Shown piece after piece: positions 35,390 to 48,950 of a stretch of DNA of 64,000 bases; position 1 is the first letter of the stretch; each line of letters starts with the position of its first letter. Position numbers and translations under genes: made by a program. This stretch comes from Panagrolaimus kolymaensis (Eukaryota > Nematoda > Chromadorea > Rhabditida > Panagrolaimidae), in assembly GCA_028622995.1 (NCBI GenBank), contig JAJQJQ010000006.1, forward strand, positions 3,968,001 through 4,032,000. The letters are read 5' to 3'. The notes beneath the pieces are model-generated. The model saw only the letters and a program-made list of their open reading frames with translations, was not told where the DNA came from and made no database searches.

Positions 35390-38300
35390 AAAAAAAAAGA
35401 AAAGAATTTCTTTATTTTTTGCACAAGCCTTTTTTGGTTTTGTTATTAAAGATATGGCAGAAATGAAGATAAAATAAATTTTCTTGCTTATTTATGAAGC
35501 GTCTTAGCTTTGCAGATTTTTAATATTTCTGCATCATTAAATTTTGGAAGACAAAAAAAAAGAAAAGAATTTCTTTATTTTTTGCACAAGCCTTCTTGGG
35601 CCTTGATAATTGAAATATGGCAGAAATGAAGATAAAATAAATTTTGTTGCTTATTTATGAAGTGTCTTAGCTTTTTTCAGATTTAAAATTTTAAACAAAC
35701 TTTAAATTTTGGAAGACAAAAAAAAAGAAAAGAATTTCTTTATTTTTTGCACAAGCCTTTTTTGGTTTTGTTATTAAAGATATGGCAGAAATGAAGATAA
35801 AATAAATTTTCTTGCTTATTTATGAAGCGTCTTAGCTTTGCAGATTTTTAATATTTCTGCATCATTAAATTTTGGAAGACAAAAAAAAAGAAAAGAATTT
35901 CTTTATTTTTTGCACAAGCCTTCTTGGGCCTTGATAATTGAAATATGACAGAAATGAAGATAAAATAAATTTTGTTGCTTATTTATGAAGCGTCTTAGCT
36001 TTTTTCAGATTTATAATTTTAAACAAACTTTAAATTTTGGAAGACAAAAAAAAGAAAAGAATTTCTTTATTTTTTGCACAAGCCTTTTTTGGTTTTGTTA
36101 TTAAAGATATGGCAGAAATGAAGATAAAATAAATTTTCTTGCTTATTTATGAAGCGTCTTAGCTTTGCAGATTTTTAATATTTCTGCATCATTAAATTTT
36201 GGAAGACAAAAAAAAAGAAAAGAATTTCTTTATTTTTTGCACAAGCCTTTTTTGGTTTTGTTATTAAAGATATGGCAGAAATGAAGATAAAATAAATTTT
36301 CTTGCTTATTTATGAAGCGTCTGAGCTTTGCAGATTTTTAATATTTCTGCATCATTAAATTTTGGAAGACAAAAAAAAAGAAAAGAATTTCTTTATTTTT
36401 TGCACAAGCCTTCTTGGGCCTTGATAATTGAAATATGACAGAAATGAAGATAAAATAAATTTTGTTGCTTATTTATGAAGCGTCTTAGCTTTTTTCAGAT
36501 TTATAATTTTAAACAAACTTTAAATTTTGGAAGACAAAAAAAAGAAAAGAATTTCTTTATTTTTTGCACAAGCCTTTTTTGGTTTTGTTATTAAAGATAT
36601 GGCAGAAATGAAGATAAAATAAATTTTCTTGCTTATTTATGAAGCGTCTTAGCTTTGCAGATTTTTAATATTTCTGCATCATTAAATTTTGGAAGACAAA
36701 AAAAAAGAAAAGAATTTCTTTATTTTTTGCACAAGCCTTTTTTGGTTTTGTTATTAAAGATATGGCAGAAATGAAGATAAAATAAATTTTCTAGCTTATT
36801 TATGAAGCGTCTTAGCTTTGCAGATTTTTAATATTTCTGCATCATTAAATTTTGGAAGACAAAAAAAAGAAAAGAATTTCTTTATTTTTTGCACAAGCCT
36901 TTTTTGGTTTTTTTATTAAAGATATGGAAGAAATGAAGATAAAATAAATTTTCTAGCTTATTTATGAAGCGTCTTAGCTTTGCAGATTTTTAATATTTCT
37001 GCATCATTAAATTTTGGAAGACGAAAAAAAAGAAAAGAATTTCTTTATTTTTTGCACAAGCCTTTTTTGGTTTTGTTATTAAAGATATGGCAGAAATGAA
37101 GATAAAATAAATTTTCTTGCTTATTTATGAAGTGTCTTAGCTTTTTTCAGATTTAAAATTTTAAACAAACTTTAAATTTTGGAAGACAAAAAAAAGAAAA
37201 GAATTTCTTTATTTTTTGCACAAGCCTTTTTTGGTTTTGTTATTAAAGATATGGCAGAAATGAAGATAAAATAAATTTTCTTGCTTATTTATGAAGCGTC
37301 TTAGCTTTGCAGATTTTTAATATTTCTGCATCATTAAATTTTGGAAGACGAAAAAAAAGAAAAGAATTTCTTTATTTTTTGCACAAGCCTTTTTTGGTTT
37401 TGTTATTAAAGATATGGCAGAAATGAAGATAAAATAAATTTTCTTGCTTATTTATGAAGTGTCTTAGCTTTTTTCAGATTTAAAATTTTAAACAAACTTT
37501 AAATTTTGGAAGACAAAAAAAAGAAAAGAATTTCTTTATTTTTTGCACAAGCCTTTTTTGGTTATGTTATTAAAGATATGGCAGAAATGAAGATAAAATA
37601 AATTTTCTTGCTTATTTATGAAGCGTCTTAGCTTTTTTCAGATTTATAATTAATATTTCTGCATCATTAAATTTTGGAAGACAAAAAAAAAGAAAAGAAT
37701 TTCTTTATTTTTTGCACAAGCCTTTTTTGGTTTTTTTATTAAAGATATGGAAGAAATGAAGATAAAATAAATTTTCTAGCTTATTTATGAAGCGTCTTAG
37801 CTTTGCAGATTTTTAATATTTCTGCATCATTAAATTTTGGAAGACAAAAAAAAGAAAAGAATTTCTTTATTTTTTGCACAAGCCTTTTTTGGTTTTTTTA
37901 TTAAAGATATGGAAGAAATGAAGATAAAATAAATTTTCTAGCTTATTTATGAAGCGTCTTAGCTTTGCAGATTTTTAATATTTCTGCATCATTAAATTTT
38001 GGAAGACAAAAAAAAAGAAAAGAATTTCTTTATTTTTTGCACAAGCCTTTTTTGGTTTTGTTATTAAAGATATGGCAGAAATGAAGATAAAATAAATTTT
38101 CTTGCTTATTTATGAAGCGTCTTAGCTTTGCAGATTTTTAATATTTCTGCATCATTAAATTTTGGAAGACAAAAGAAAGAAAAGAATTTCTTTATTTTTT
38201 GCACAAGCCTTTTTTGGTTTTTTTATTAAAGATATGGAAGAAATGAAGATAAAATAAATTTTCTTGCTTATTTATGAAGCGTCTTAGCTTTGCAGATTTT

Positions 38301-41300
38301 TAATATTTCTGCATCATTAAATTTTGGAAGACAAAAAAAAGAAAAGAATTTCTTTATTTTTTGCACAAGCCTTTTTTGGTTTTTTTATTAAAGATATGGA
38401 AGAAATGAAGATAAAATAAATTTTCTAGCTTATTTATGAAGCGTCTTAGCTTTGCAGATTTTTAATGTTTCTGCATCATTAAATTTTGGAAGACGAAAAA
38501 AAAGAAAAGAATTTCTTTATTTTTTGCACAAGCCTTTTTTGGTTTTGTTATTAAAGATATGGCAGAAATGAAGATAAAATAAATTTTCTTGCTTATTTAT
38601 GAAGTGTCTTAGCTTTTTTCAGATTTAAAATTTTAAACAAACTTTAAATTTTGGAAGACAAAAAAAAGAAAAGAATTTCTTTATTTTTTGCACAAGCCTT
38701 TTTTGGTTTTGTTATTAAAGATATGGCAGAAATGAAGATAAAATAAATTTTCTTGCTTATTTATGAAGCGTCTTAGCTTTTTTCAGATTTATAATTAATA
38801 TTTCTGCATCATTAAATTTTGGAAGACAAAAAAAAAGAAAAGAATTTCTTTATTTTTTGCACAAGCCTTTTTTGGTTTTTTTATTAAAGATATGGAAGAA
38901 ATGAAGATAAAATAAATTTTCTAGCTTATTTATGAAGCGTCTTAGCTTTGCAGATTTTTAATATTTCTGCATCATTAAATTTTGGAAGACAAAAAAAAGA
39001 AAAGAATTTCTTTATTTTTTGCACAAGCCTTTTTTGGTTTTTTTATTAAAGATATGGAAGAAATGAAGATAAAATAAATTTTCTAGCTTATTTATGAAGT
39101 GTCTTAGCTTTTTTCAGATTTAAAATTTTAAACAAACTTTAAATTTTGGAAGACAAAAAAAAAGAAAAGAATTTCTTTATTTTTTGCACAAGCCTTTTTT
39201 GGTTTTTTTATTAAAGATATGGAAGAAATGAAGATAAAATAAATTTTCTAGCTTATTTATGAAGCGTCTTAGCTTTGCAGATTTTTAATATTTCTGCATC
39301 ATTAAATTTTGGAAGACAAAAAAAAGAAAAGAATTTCTTTATTTTTTGCACAAGCCTTTTTTGGTTTTGTTATTAAAGATATGGCAGAAATGAAGATAAA
39401 ATAAATTTTCTTGCTTATTTATGAAGCGTCTTAGCTTTTTTCAGATTTATAATTAATATTTCTGCATCATTAAATTTTGGAAGACAAAAAAAAAGAAAAG
39501 AATTTCTTTATTTTTTGCACAAGCCTTTTTTGGTTTTTTTATTAAAGATATGGAAGAAATGAAGATAAAATAAATTTTCTAGCTTATTTATGAAGCGTCT
39601 TAGCTTTGCAGATTTTTAATATTTCTGCATCATTAAATTTTGGAAGACAAAAAAAAGAAAAGAATTTCTTTATTTTTTGCACAAGCCTTTTTTGGTTTTT
39701 TTATTAAAGATATGGAAGAAATGAAGATAAAATAAATTTTCTAGCTTATTTATGAAGTGTCTTAGCTTTTTTCAGATTTAAAATTTTAAACAAACTTTAA
39801 ATTTTGGAAGACAAAAAAAAAGAAAAGAATTTCTTTATTTTTTGCACAAGCCTTTTTTGGTTTTTTTATTAAAGATATGGAAGAAATGAAGATAAAATAA
39901 ATTTTCTAGCTTATTTATGAAGCGTCTTAGCTTTGCAGATTTTTAATATTTCTGCATCATTAAATTTTGGAAGACAAAAAAAAGAAAAGAATTTCTTTAT
40001 TTTTTGCACAAGCCTTTTTTGGTTTTGTTATTAAAGATATGGCAGAAATGAAGATAAAATAAATTTTCTTGCTTATTTATGAAGCGTCTTAGCTTTGCAG
40101 ATTTTTAATATTTCTGCATCATTAAATTTTGGAAGACAAAAGAAAGAAAAGAATTTCTTTATTTTTTGCACAAGCCTTTTTTGGTTTTTTTATTAAAGAT
40201 ATGGAAGAAATGAAGATAAAATAAATTTTCTTGCTTATTTATGAAGCGTCTTAGCTTTGCAGATTTTTAATATTTCTGCATCATTAAATTTTGGAAGACA
40301 AAAAAAAGAAAAGAATTTCTTTATTTTTTGCACAAGCCTTTTTTGGTTTTTTTATTAAAGATATGGAAGAAATGAAGATAAAATAAATTTTCTAGCTTAT
40401 TTATGAAGCGTCTTAGCTTTGCAGATTTTTAATATTTCTGCATCATTAAATTTTGGAAGACAAAAAAAAAGAAAAGAATTTCTTTATTTTTTGCACAAGC
40501 CTTTTTTGGTTTTGTTATTAAAGATATGGCAGAAATGAAGATAAAATAAATTTTCTTGCTTATTTATGAAGCGTCTTAGCTTTGCAGATTTTTAATATTT
40601 CTGCATCATTAAATTTTGGAAGACAAAAAAAAAGAAAAGAATTTCTTTATTTTTTGCACAAGCCTTTTTTGGTTTTTTTATTAAAGATATGGAAGAAATG
40701 AAGATAAAATAAATTTTCTAGCTTATTTATGAAGCGTCTTAGCTTTGCAGATTTTTAATATTTCTGCATCATTAAATTTTGGAAGACGAAAAAAAAGAAA
40801 AGAATTTCTTTATTTTTTGCACAAGCCTTTTTTGGTTTTTTTATTAAAGATATGGAAGAAATGAAGATAAAATAAATTTTCTAGCTTATTTATGAAGTGT
40901 CTTAGCTTTTTTCAGATTTAAAATTTTAAACAAACTTTAAATTTTGGAAGACAAAAAAAAAGAAAAGAATTTCTTTATTTTTTGCACAAGCCTTTTTTGG
41001 TTTTGTTATTAAAGATATGGCAGAAATGAAGATAAAATAAATTTTCTTGCTTATTTATGAAGCGTCTTAGCTTTTTTCAGATTTATAATTAATATTTCTG
41101 CATCATTAAATTTTGGAAGACAAAAAAAAAGAAAAGAATTTCTTTATTTTTTGCACAAGCCTTTTTTGGTTTTTTTATTAAAGATATGGAAGAAATGAAG
41201 ATAAAATAAATTTTCTAGCTTATTTATGAAGCGTCTTAGCTTTGCAGATTTTTAATATTTCTGCATCATTAAATTTTGGAAGACAAAAAAAAGAAAAGAA

Positions 41301-44300
41301 TTTCTTTATTTTTTGCACAAGCCTTTTTTGGTTTTTTTATTAAAGATATGGAAGAAATGAAGATAAAATAAATTTTCTAGCTTATTTATGAAGTGTCTTA
41401 GCTTTTTTCAGATTTAAAATTTTAAACAAACTTTAAATTTTGGAAGACAAAAAAAAAGAAAAGAATTTCTTTATTTTTTGCACAAGCCTTTTTTGGTTTT
41501 GTTATTAAAGATATGGCAGAAATGAAGATAAAATAAATTTTCTTGCTTATTTATGAAGCGTCTTAGCTTTACAGATTTTTAATATTTCTGCATCATTAAA
41601 TTTTGGAAGACAAAAGAAAGAAAAGAATTTCTTTATTTTTTGCACAAGCCTTTTTTGGTTTTTTTATTAAAGATATGGAAGAAATGAAGATAAAATAAAT
41701 TTTCTTGCTTATTTATGAAGCGTCTTAGCTTTGCAGATTTTTAATATTTCTGCATCATTAAATTTTGGAAGACAAAAAAAAGAAAAGAATTTCTTTATTT
41801 TTTGCACAAGCCTTTTTTGGTTTTTTTATTAAAGATATGGAAGAAATGAAGATAAAATAAATTTTCTAGCTTATTTATGAAGCGTCTTAGCTTTGCAGAT
41901 TTTTAATATTTCTGCATCATTAAATTTTGGAAGACAAAAAAAAGAAAAGAATTTCTTTATTTTTTGCACAAGCCTTTTTTGGTTTTTTTATTAAAGATAT
42001 GGAAGAAATGAAGATAAAATAAATTTTCTAGCTTATTTATGAAGTGTCTTAGCTTTTTTCAGATTTAAAATTTTAAACAAACTTTAAATTTTGGAAGACA
42101 AAAAAAAAGAAAAGAATTTCTTTATTTTTTGCACAAGCCTTTTTTGGTTTTGTTATTAAAGATATGGCAGAAATGAAGATAAAATAAATTTTCTTGCTTA
42201 TTTATGAAGCGTCTTAGCTTTGCAGATTTTTAATATTTCTGCATCATTAAATTTTGGAAGACAAAAAAAAAGAAAAGAATTTCTTTATTTTTTGCACAAG
42301 CCTTTTTTGGTTTTTTTATTAAAGATATGGAAGAAATGAAGATAAAATAAATTTTCTAGCTTATTTATGAAGTGTCTTAGCTTTTTTCAGATTTAAAATT
42401 TTAAACAAACTTTAAATTTTGGAAGACAAAAAAAAAGAAAAGAATTTCTTTATTTTTTGCACAAGCCTTTTTTGGTTTTGTTATTAAAGATATGGCAGAA
42501 ATGAAGATAAAATAAATTTTCTTGCTTATTTATGAAGCGTCTTAGCTTTGCAGATTTTTAATATTTCTGCATCATTAAATTTTGGAAGACAAAAGAAAGA
42601 AAAGAATTTCTTTATTTTTTGCACAAGCTTTTTTTGGTTTTTTTATTAAAGATATGGAAGAAATGAAGATAAAATAAATTTTCTTGCTTATTTATGAAGC
42701 GTCTTAGCTTTGCAGATTTTTAATATTTCTGCATCATTAAATTTTGGAAGACAAAAAAAAGAAAAGAATTTCTTTATTTTTTGCACAAGCCTTTTTTGGT
42801 TTTTTTATTAAAGATATGGAAGAAATGAAGATAAAATAAATTTTCTAGCTTATTTATGAAGCGTCTTAGCTTTGCAGATTTTTAATATTTCTGCATCATT
42901 AAATTTTGGAAGACAAAAAAAAAGAAAAGAATTTCTTTATTTTTTGCACAAGCCTTTTTTGGTTTTGTTATTAAAGATATGGCAGAAATGAAGATAAAAT
43001 AAATTTTCTTGCTTATTTATGAAGCGTCTTAGCTTTGCAGATTTTTAATATTTCTGCATCATTAAATTTTGGAAGACAAAAAAAAAGAAAAGAATTTCTT
43101 TATTTTTTGCACAAGCCTTTTTTGGTTTTGTTATTAAAGATATGGCAGAAATGAAGATAAAATAAATTTTCTTGCTTATTTATGAAGCGTCTTAGCTTTG
43201 CAGATTTTTAATATTTCTGCATCATTAAATTTTGGAAGACAAAAAAAAAGAAAAGAATTTCTTTATTTTTTGCACAAGCCTTTTTTGGTTTTTTTATTAA
43301 AGATATGGAAGAAATGAAGATAAAATAAATTTTCTTGCTTATTTATGAAGCGTCTTAGCTTTGCAGATTTTTAATATTTCTGCATCATTAAATTTTGGAA
43401 GACAAAAAAAAGAAAAGAATTTCTTTATTTTTTGCACAAGCCTTTTTTGGTTTTTTTATTAAAGATATGGAAGAAATGAAGATAAAATAAATTTTCTAGC
43501 TTATTTATGAAGCGTCTTAGCTTTGCAGATTTTTAATATTTCTGCATCATTAAATTTTGGAAGACAAAAAAAAAGAAAAGAATTTCTTTATTTTTTGCAC
43601 AAGCCTTTTTTGGTTTTGTTATTAAAGATATGGCAGAAATGAAGATAAAATAAATTTTCTTGCTTATTTATGAAGCGTCTTAGCTTTGCAGATTTTTAAT
43701 ATTTCTGCATCATTAAATTTTGGAAGACAAAAAAAAAGAAAAGAATTTCTTTATTTTTTGCACAAGCCTTTTTTGGTTTTTTTATTAAAGATATGGAAGA
43801 AATGAAGATAAAATAAATTTTCTAGCTTATTTATGAAGTGTCTTAGCTTTTTTCAGATTTAAAATTTTAAACAAACTTTAAATTTTGGAAGACAAAAAAA
43901 AAGAAAAGAATTTCTTTATTTTTTGCACAAGCCTTTTTTGGTTTTGTTATTAAAGATATGGCAGAAATGAAGATAAAATAAATTTTCTTGCTTATTTATG
44001 AAGCGTCTTAGCTTTGCAGATTTTTAATATTTCTGCATCATTAAATTTTGGAAGACAAAAGAAAGAAAAGAATTTCTTTATTTTTTGCACAAGCTTTTTT
44101 TGGTTTTTTTATTAAAGATATGGAAGAAATGAAGATAAAATAAATTTTCTTGCTTATTTATGAAGCGTCTTAGCTTTGCAGATTTTTAATATTTCTGCAT
44201 CATTAAATTTTGGAAGACAAAAAAAAGAAAAGAATTTCTTTATTTTTTGCACAAGCCTTTTTTGGTTTTTTTATTAAAGATATGGAAGAAATGAAGATAA

Positions 44301-45033
44301 AATAAATTTTCTAGCTTATTTATGAAGCGTCTTAGCTTTGCAGATTTTTAATATTTCTGCATCATTAAATTTTGGAAGACAAAAAAAAAGAAAAGAATTT
44401 CTTTATTTTTTGCACAAGCCTTTTTTGGTTTTGTTATTAAAGATATGGCAGAAATGAAGATAAAATAAATTTTCTTGCTTATTTATGAAGCGTCTTAGCT
44501 TTGCAGATTTTTAATATTTCTGCATCATTAAATTTTGGAAGACAAAAAAAAAGAAAAGAATTTCTTTATTTTTTGCACAAGCCTTTTTTGGTTTTGTTAT
44601 TAAAGATATGGCAGAAATGAAGATAAAATAAATTTTCTTGCTTATTTATGAAGCGTCTTAGCTTTGCAGATTTTTAATATTTCTGCATCATTAAATTTTG
44701 GAAGACAAAAAAAAAGAAAAGAATTTCTTTATTTTTTGCACAAGCCTTCTTGGGCCTTGATAATTGAAATATGGCAGAAATGAAGATAAAATAAATTTTC
44801 TTGCTTATTTATGAAGTGTCTTAGCTTTTTTCAGATTTAAAATTTTAAACAAACTTTAAATTTTGGAAGACAAAAAAAAGAAAAGAATTTCTTTATTTTT
44901 TGCACAAGCCTTTTTTGGTTTTGTTATTAAAGATATGGCAGAAATGAAGATAAAATAAATTTTCTTGCTTATTTATGAAGCGTCTTAGCTTTGCAGATTT
45001 TTAATATTTCTGCATCATTAAATTTTGGAAGAC

Positions 45034-46011
45034 AAAAAAAAAGAAAAGAATTTCTTTATTTTTTGCACAAGCCTTTTTTGGTTTTGTTATTAAAGATATG
45101 GCAGAAATGAAGATAAAATAAATTTTCTTGCTTATTTATGAAGCGTCTTAGCTTTGCAGATTTTTAATATTTCTGCATCATTAAATTTTGGAAGACAAAA
45201 AAAAAGAAAAGAATTTCTTTATTTTTTGCACAAGCCTTTTTTGGTTTTGTTATTAAAGATATGGCAGAAATGAAGATAAAATAAATTTTCTTGCTTATTT
45301 ATGAAGCGTCTTAGCTTTGCAGATTTTTAATATTTCTGCATCATTAAATTTTGGAAGACAAAAAAAAAGAAAAGAATTTCTTTATTTTTTGCACAAGCCT
45401 TTTTTGGTTTTGTTATTAAAGATATGGCAGAAATGAAGATAAAATAAATTTTCTTGCTTATTTATGAAGCGTCTTAGCTTTGCAGATTTTTAATATTTCT
45501 GCATCATTAAATTTTGGAAGACAAAAAAAAAGAAAAGAATTTCTTTATTTTTTGCACAAGCCTTTTTTGGTTTTGTTATTAAAGATATGGCAGAAATGAA
45601 GATAAAATAAATTTTCTTGCTTATTTATGAAGCGTCTTAGCTTTGCAGATTTTTAATATTTCTGCATCATTAAATTTTGGAAGACAAAAAAAAAGAAAAG
45701 AATTTCTTTATTTTTTGCACAAGCCTTTTTTGGTTTTGTTATTAAAGATATGGCAGAAATGAAGATAAAATAAATTTTCTTGCTTATTTATGAAGCGTCT
45801 TAGCTTTGCAGATTTTTAATATTTCTGCATCATTAAATTTTGGAAGACAAAAAAAAAGAAAAGAATTTCTTTATTTTTTGCACAAGCCTTTTTTGGTTTT
45901 GTTATTAAAGATATGGCAGAAATGAAGATAAAATAAATTTTCTTGCTTATTTATGAAGCGTCTTAGCTTTGCAGATTTTTAATATTTCTGCATCATTAAA
46001 TTTTGGAAGAC
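45034..46011 (+). repeat. Run of six identical 163-nt monomers
   Basis: Landmarks fall at 45033, 45196, 45359, 45522, 45685, 45848 and 46011, exactly 163 nt apart. By eye each unit is A9, middle a, link CTTGC, tail A with no difference. This is a local single-monomer expansion, unlike the mixed higher-order blocks around it. Confidence 0.85.
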
Positions 46012-48950
46012 AAAAAAAAAGAAAAGAATTTCTTTATTTTTTGCACAAGCCTTCTTGGGCCTTGATAATTGAAATATGGCAGAAATGAAGATAAAATAAA
46101 TTTTGTTGCTTATTTATGAAGTGTCTTAGCTTTTTTCAGATTTAAAATTTTAAACAAACTTTAAATTTTGGAAGACAAAAAAAAAGAAAAGAATTTCTTT
46201 ATTTTTTGCACAAGCCTTTTTTGGTTTTGTTATTAAAGATATGGCAGAAATGAAGATAAAATAAATTTTCTTGCTTATTTATGAAGCGTCTTAGCTTTGC
46301 AGATTTTTAATATTTCTGCATCATTAAATTTTGGAAGACAAAAAAAAAGAAAAGAATTTCTTTATTTTTTGCACAAGCCTTCTTGGGCCTTGATAATTGA
46401 AATATGACAGAAATGAAGATAAAATAAATTTTGTTGCTTATTTATGAAGCGTCTTAGCTTTTTTCAGATTTATAATTTTAAACAAACTTTAAATTTTGGA
46501 AGACAAAAAAAAGAAAAGAATTTCTTTATTTTTTGCACAAGCCTTTTTTGGTTTTGTTATTAAAGATATGGCAGAAATGAAGATAAAATAAATTTTCTTG
46601 CTTATTTATGAAGCGTCTTAGCTTTGCAGATTTTTAATATTTCTGCATCATTAAATTTTGGAAGACAAAAAAAAAGAAAAGAATTTCTTTATTTTTTGCA
46701 CAAGCCTTTTTTGGTTTTGTTATTAAAGATATGGCAGAAATGAAGATAAAATAAATTTTCTAGCTTATTTATGAAGCGTCTTAGCTTTGCAGATTTTTAA
46801 TATTTCTGCATCATTAAATTTTGGAAGACAAAAAAAAAGAAAAGAATTTCTTTATTTTTTGCACAAGCCTTCTTGGGCCTTGATAATTGAAATATGACAG
46901 AAATGAAGATAAAATAAATTTTGTTGCTTATTTATGAAGCGTCTTAGCTTTTTTCAGATTTATAATTTTAAACAAACTTTAAATTTTGGAAGACAAAAAA
47001 AAGAAAAGAATTTCTTTATTTTTTGCACAAGCCTTTTTTGGTTTTGTTATTAAAGATATGGCAGAAATGAAGATAAAATAAATTTTCTTGCTTATTTATG
47101 AAGCGTCTTAGCTTTGCAGATTTTTAATATTTCTGCATCATTAAATTTTGGAAGACAAAAAAAAAGAAAAGAATTTCTTTATTTTTTGCACAAGCCTTTT
47201 TTGGTTTTGTTATTAAAGATATGGCAGAAATGAAGATAAAATAAATTTTCTTGCTTATTTATGAAGCGTCTTAGCTTTGCAGATTTTTAATATTTCTGCA
47301 TCATTAAATTTTGGAAGACAAAAGAAAGAAAAGAATTTCTTTATTTTTTGCACAAGCCTTTTTTGGTTTTTTTATTAAAGATATGGAAGAAATGAAGATA
47401 AAATAAATTTTCTTGCTTATTTATGAAGCGTCTTAGCTTTGCAGATTTTTAATATTTCTGCATCATTAAATTTTGGAAGACAAAAGAAAGAAAAGAATTT
47501 CTTTATTTTTTGCACAAGCCTTTTTTGGTTTTTTTATTAAAGATATGGAAGAAATGAAGATAAAATAAATTTTCTTGCTTATTTATGAAGCGTCTTAGCT
47601 TTGCAGATTTTTAATATTTCTGCATCATTAAATTTTGGAAGACAAAAAAAAAGAAAAGAATTTCTTTATTTTTTGCACAAGCCTTTTTTGGTTTTGTTAT
47701 TAAAGATATGGCAGAAATGAAGATAAAATAAATTTTCTTGCTTATTTATGAAGCGTCTTAGCTTTGCAGATTTTTAATATTTCTGCATCATTAAATTTTG
47801 GAAGACAAAAAAAAAGAAAAGAATTTCTTTATTTTTTGCACAAGCCTTTTTTGGTTTTTTTATTAAAGATATGGAAGAAATGAAGATAAAATAAATTTTC
47901 TAGCTTATTTATGAAGTGTCTTAGCTTTTTTCAGATTTAAAATTTTAAACAAACTTTAAATTTTGGAAGACAAAAAAAAAGAAAAGAATTTCTTTATTTT
48001 TTGCACAAGCCTTTTTTGGTTTTGTTATTAAAGATATGGCAGAAATGAAGATAAAATAAATTTTCTTGCTTATTTATGAAGCGTCTTAGCTTTGCAGATT
48101 TTTAATATTTCTGCATCATTAAATTTTGGAAGACAAAAAAAAAGAAAAGAATTTCTTTATTTTTTGCACAAGCCTTTTTTGGTTTTGTTATTAAAGATAT
48201 GGCAGAAATGAAGATAAAATAAATTTTCTTGCTTATTTATGAAGCGTCTTAGCTTTGCAGATTTTTAATATTTCTGCATCATTAAATTTTGGAAGACAAA
48301 AGAAAGAAAAGAATTTCTTTATTTTTTGCACAAGCCTTTTTTGGTTTTTTTATTAAAGATATGGAAGAAATGAAGATAAAATAAATTTTCTAGCTTATTT
48401 ATGAAGCGTCTTAGCTTTGCAGATTTTTAATATTTCTGCATCATTAAATTTTGGAAGACAAAAAAAAAGAAAAGAATTTCTTTATTTTTTGCACAAGCCT
48501 TTTTTGGTTTTGTTATTAAAGATATGGCAGAAATGAAGATAAAATAAATTTTCTTGCTTATTTATGAAGCGTCTTAGCTTTGCAGATTTTTAATATTTCT
48601 GCATCATTAAATTTTGGAAGACAAAAAAAAAGAAAAGAATTTCTTTATTTTTTGCACAAGCCTTTTTTGGTTTTTTTATTAAAGATATGGAAGAAATGAA
48701 GATAAAATAAATTTTCTAGCTTATTTATGAAGTGTCTTAGCTTTTTTCAGATTTAAAATTTTAAACAAACTTTAAATTTTGGAAGACAAAAAAAAAGAAA
48801 AGAATTTCTTTATTTTTTGCACAAGCCTTTTTTGGTTTTGTTATTAAAGATATGGCAGAAATGAAGATAAAATAAATTTTCTTGCTTATTTATGAAGCGT
48901 CTTAGCTTTGCAGATTTTTAATATTTCTGCATCATTAAATTTTGGAAGAC

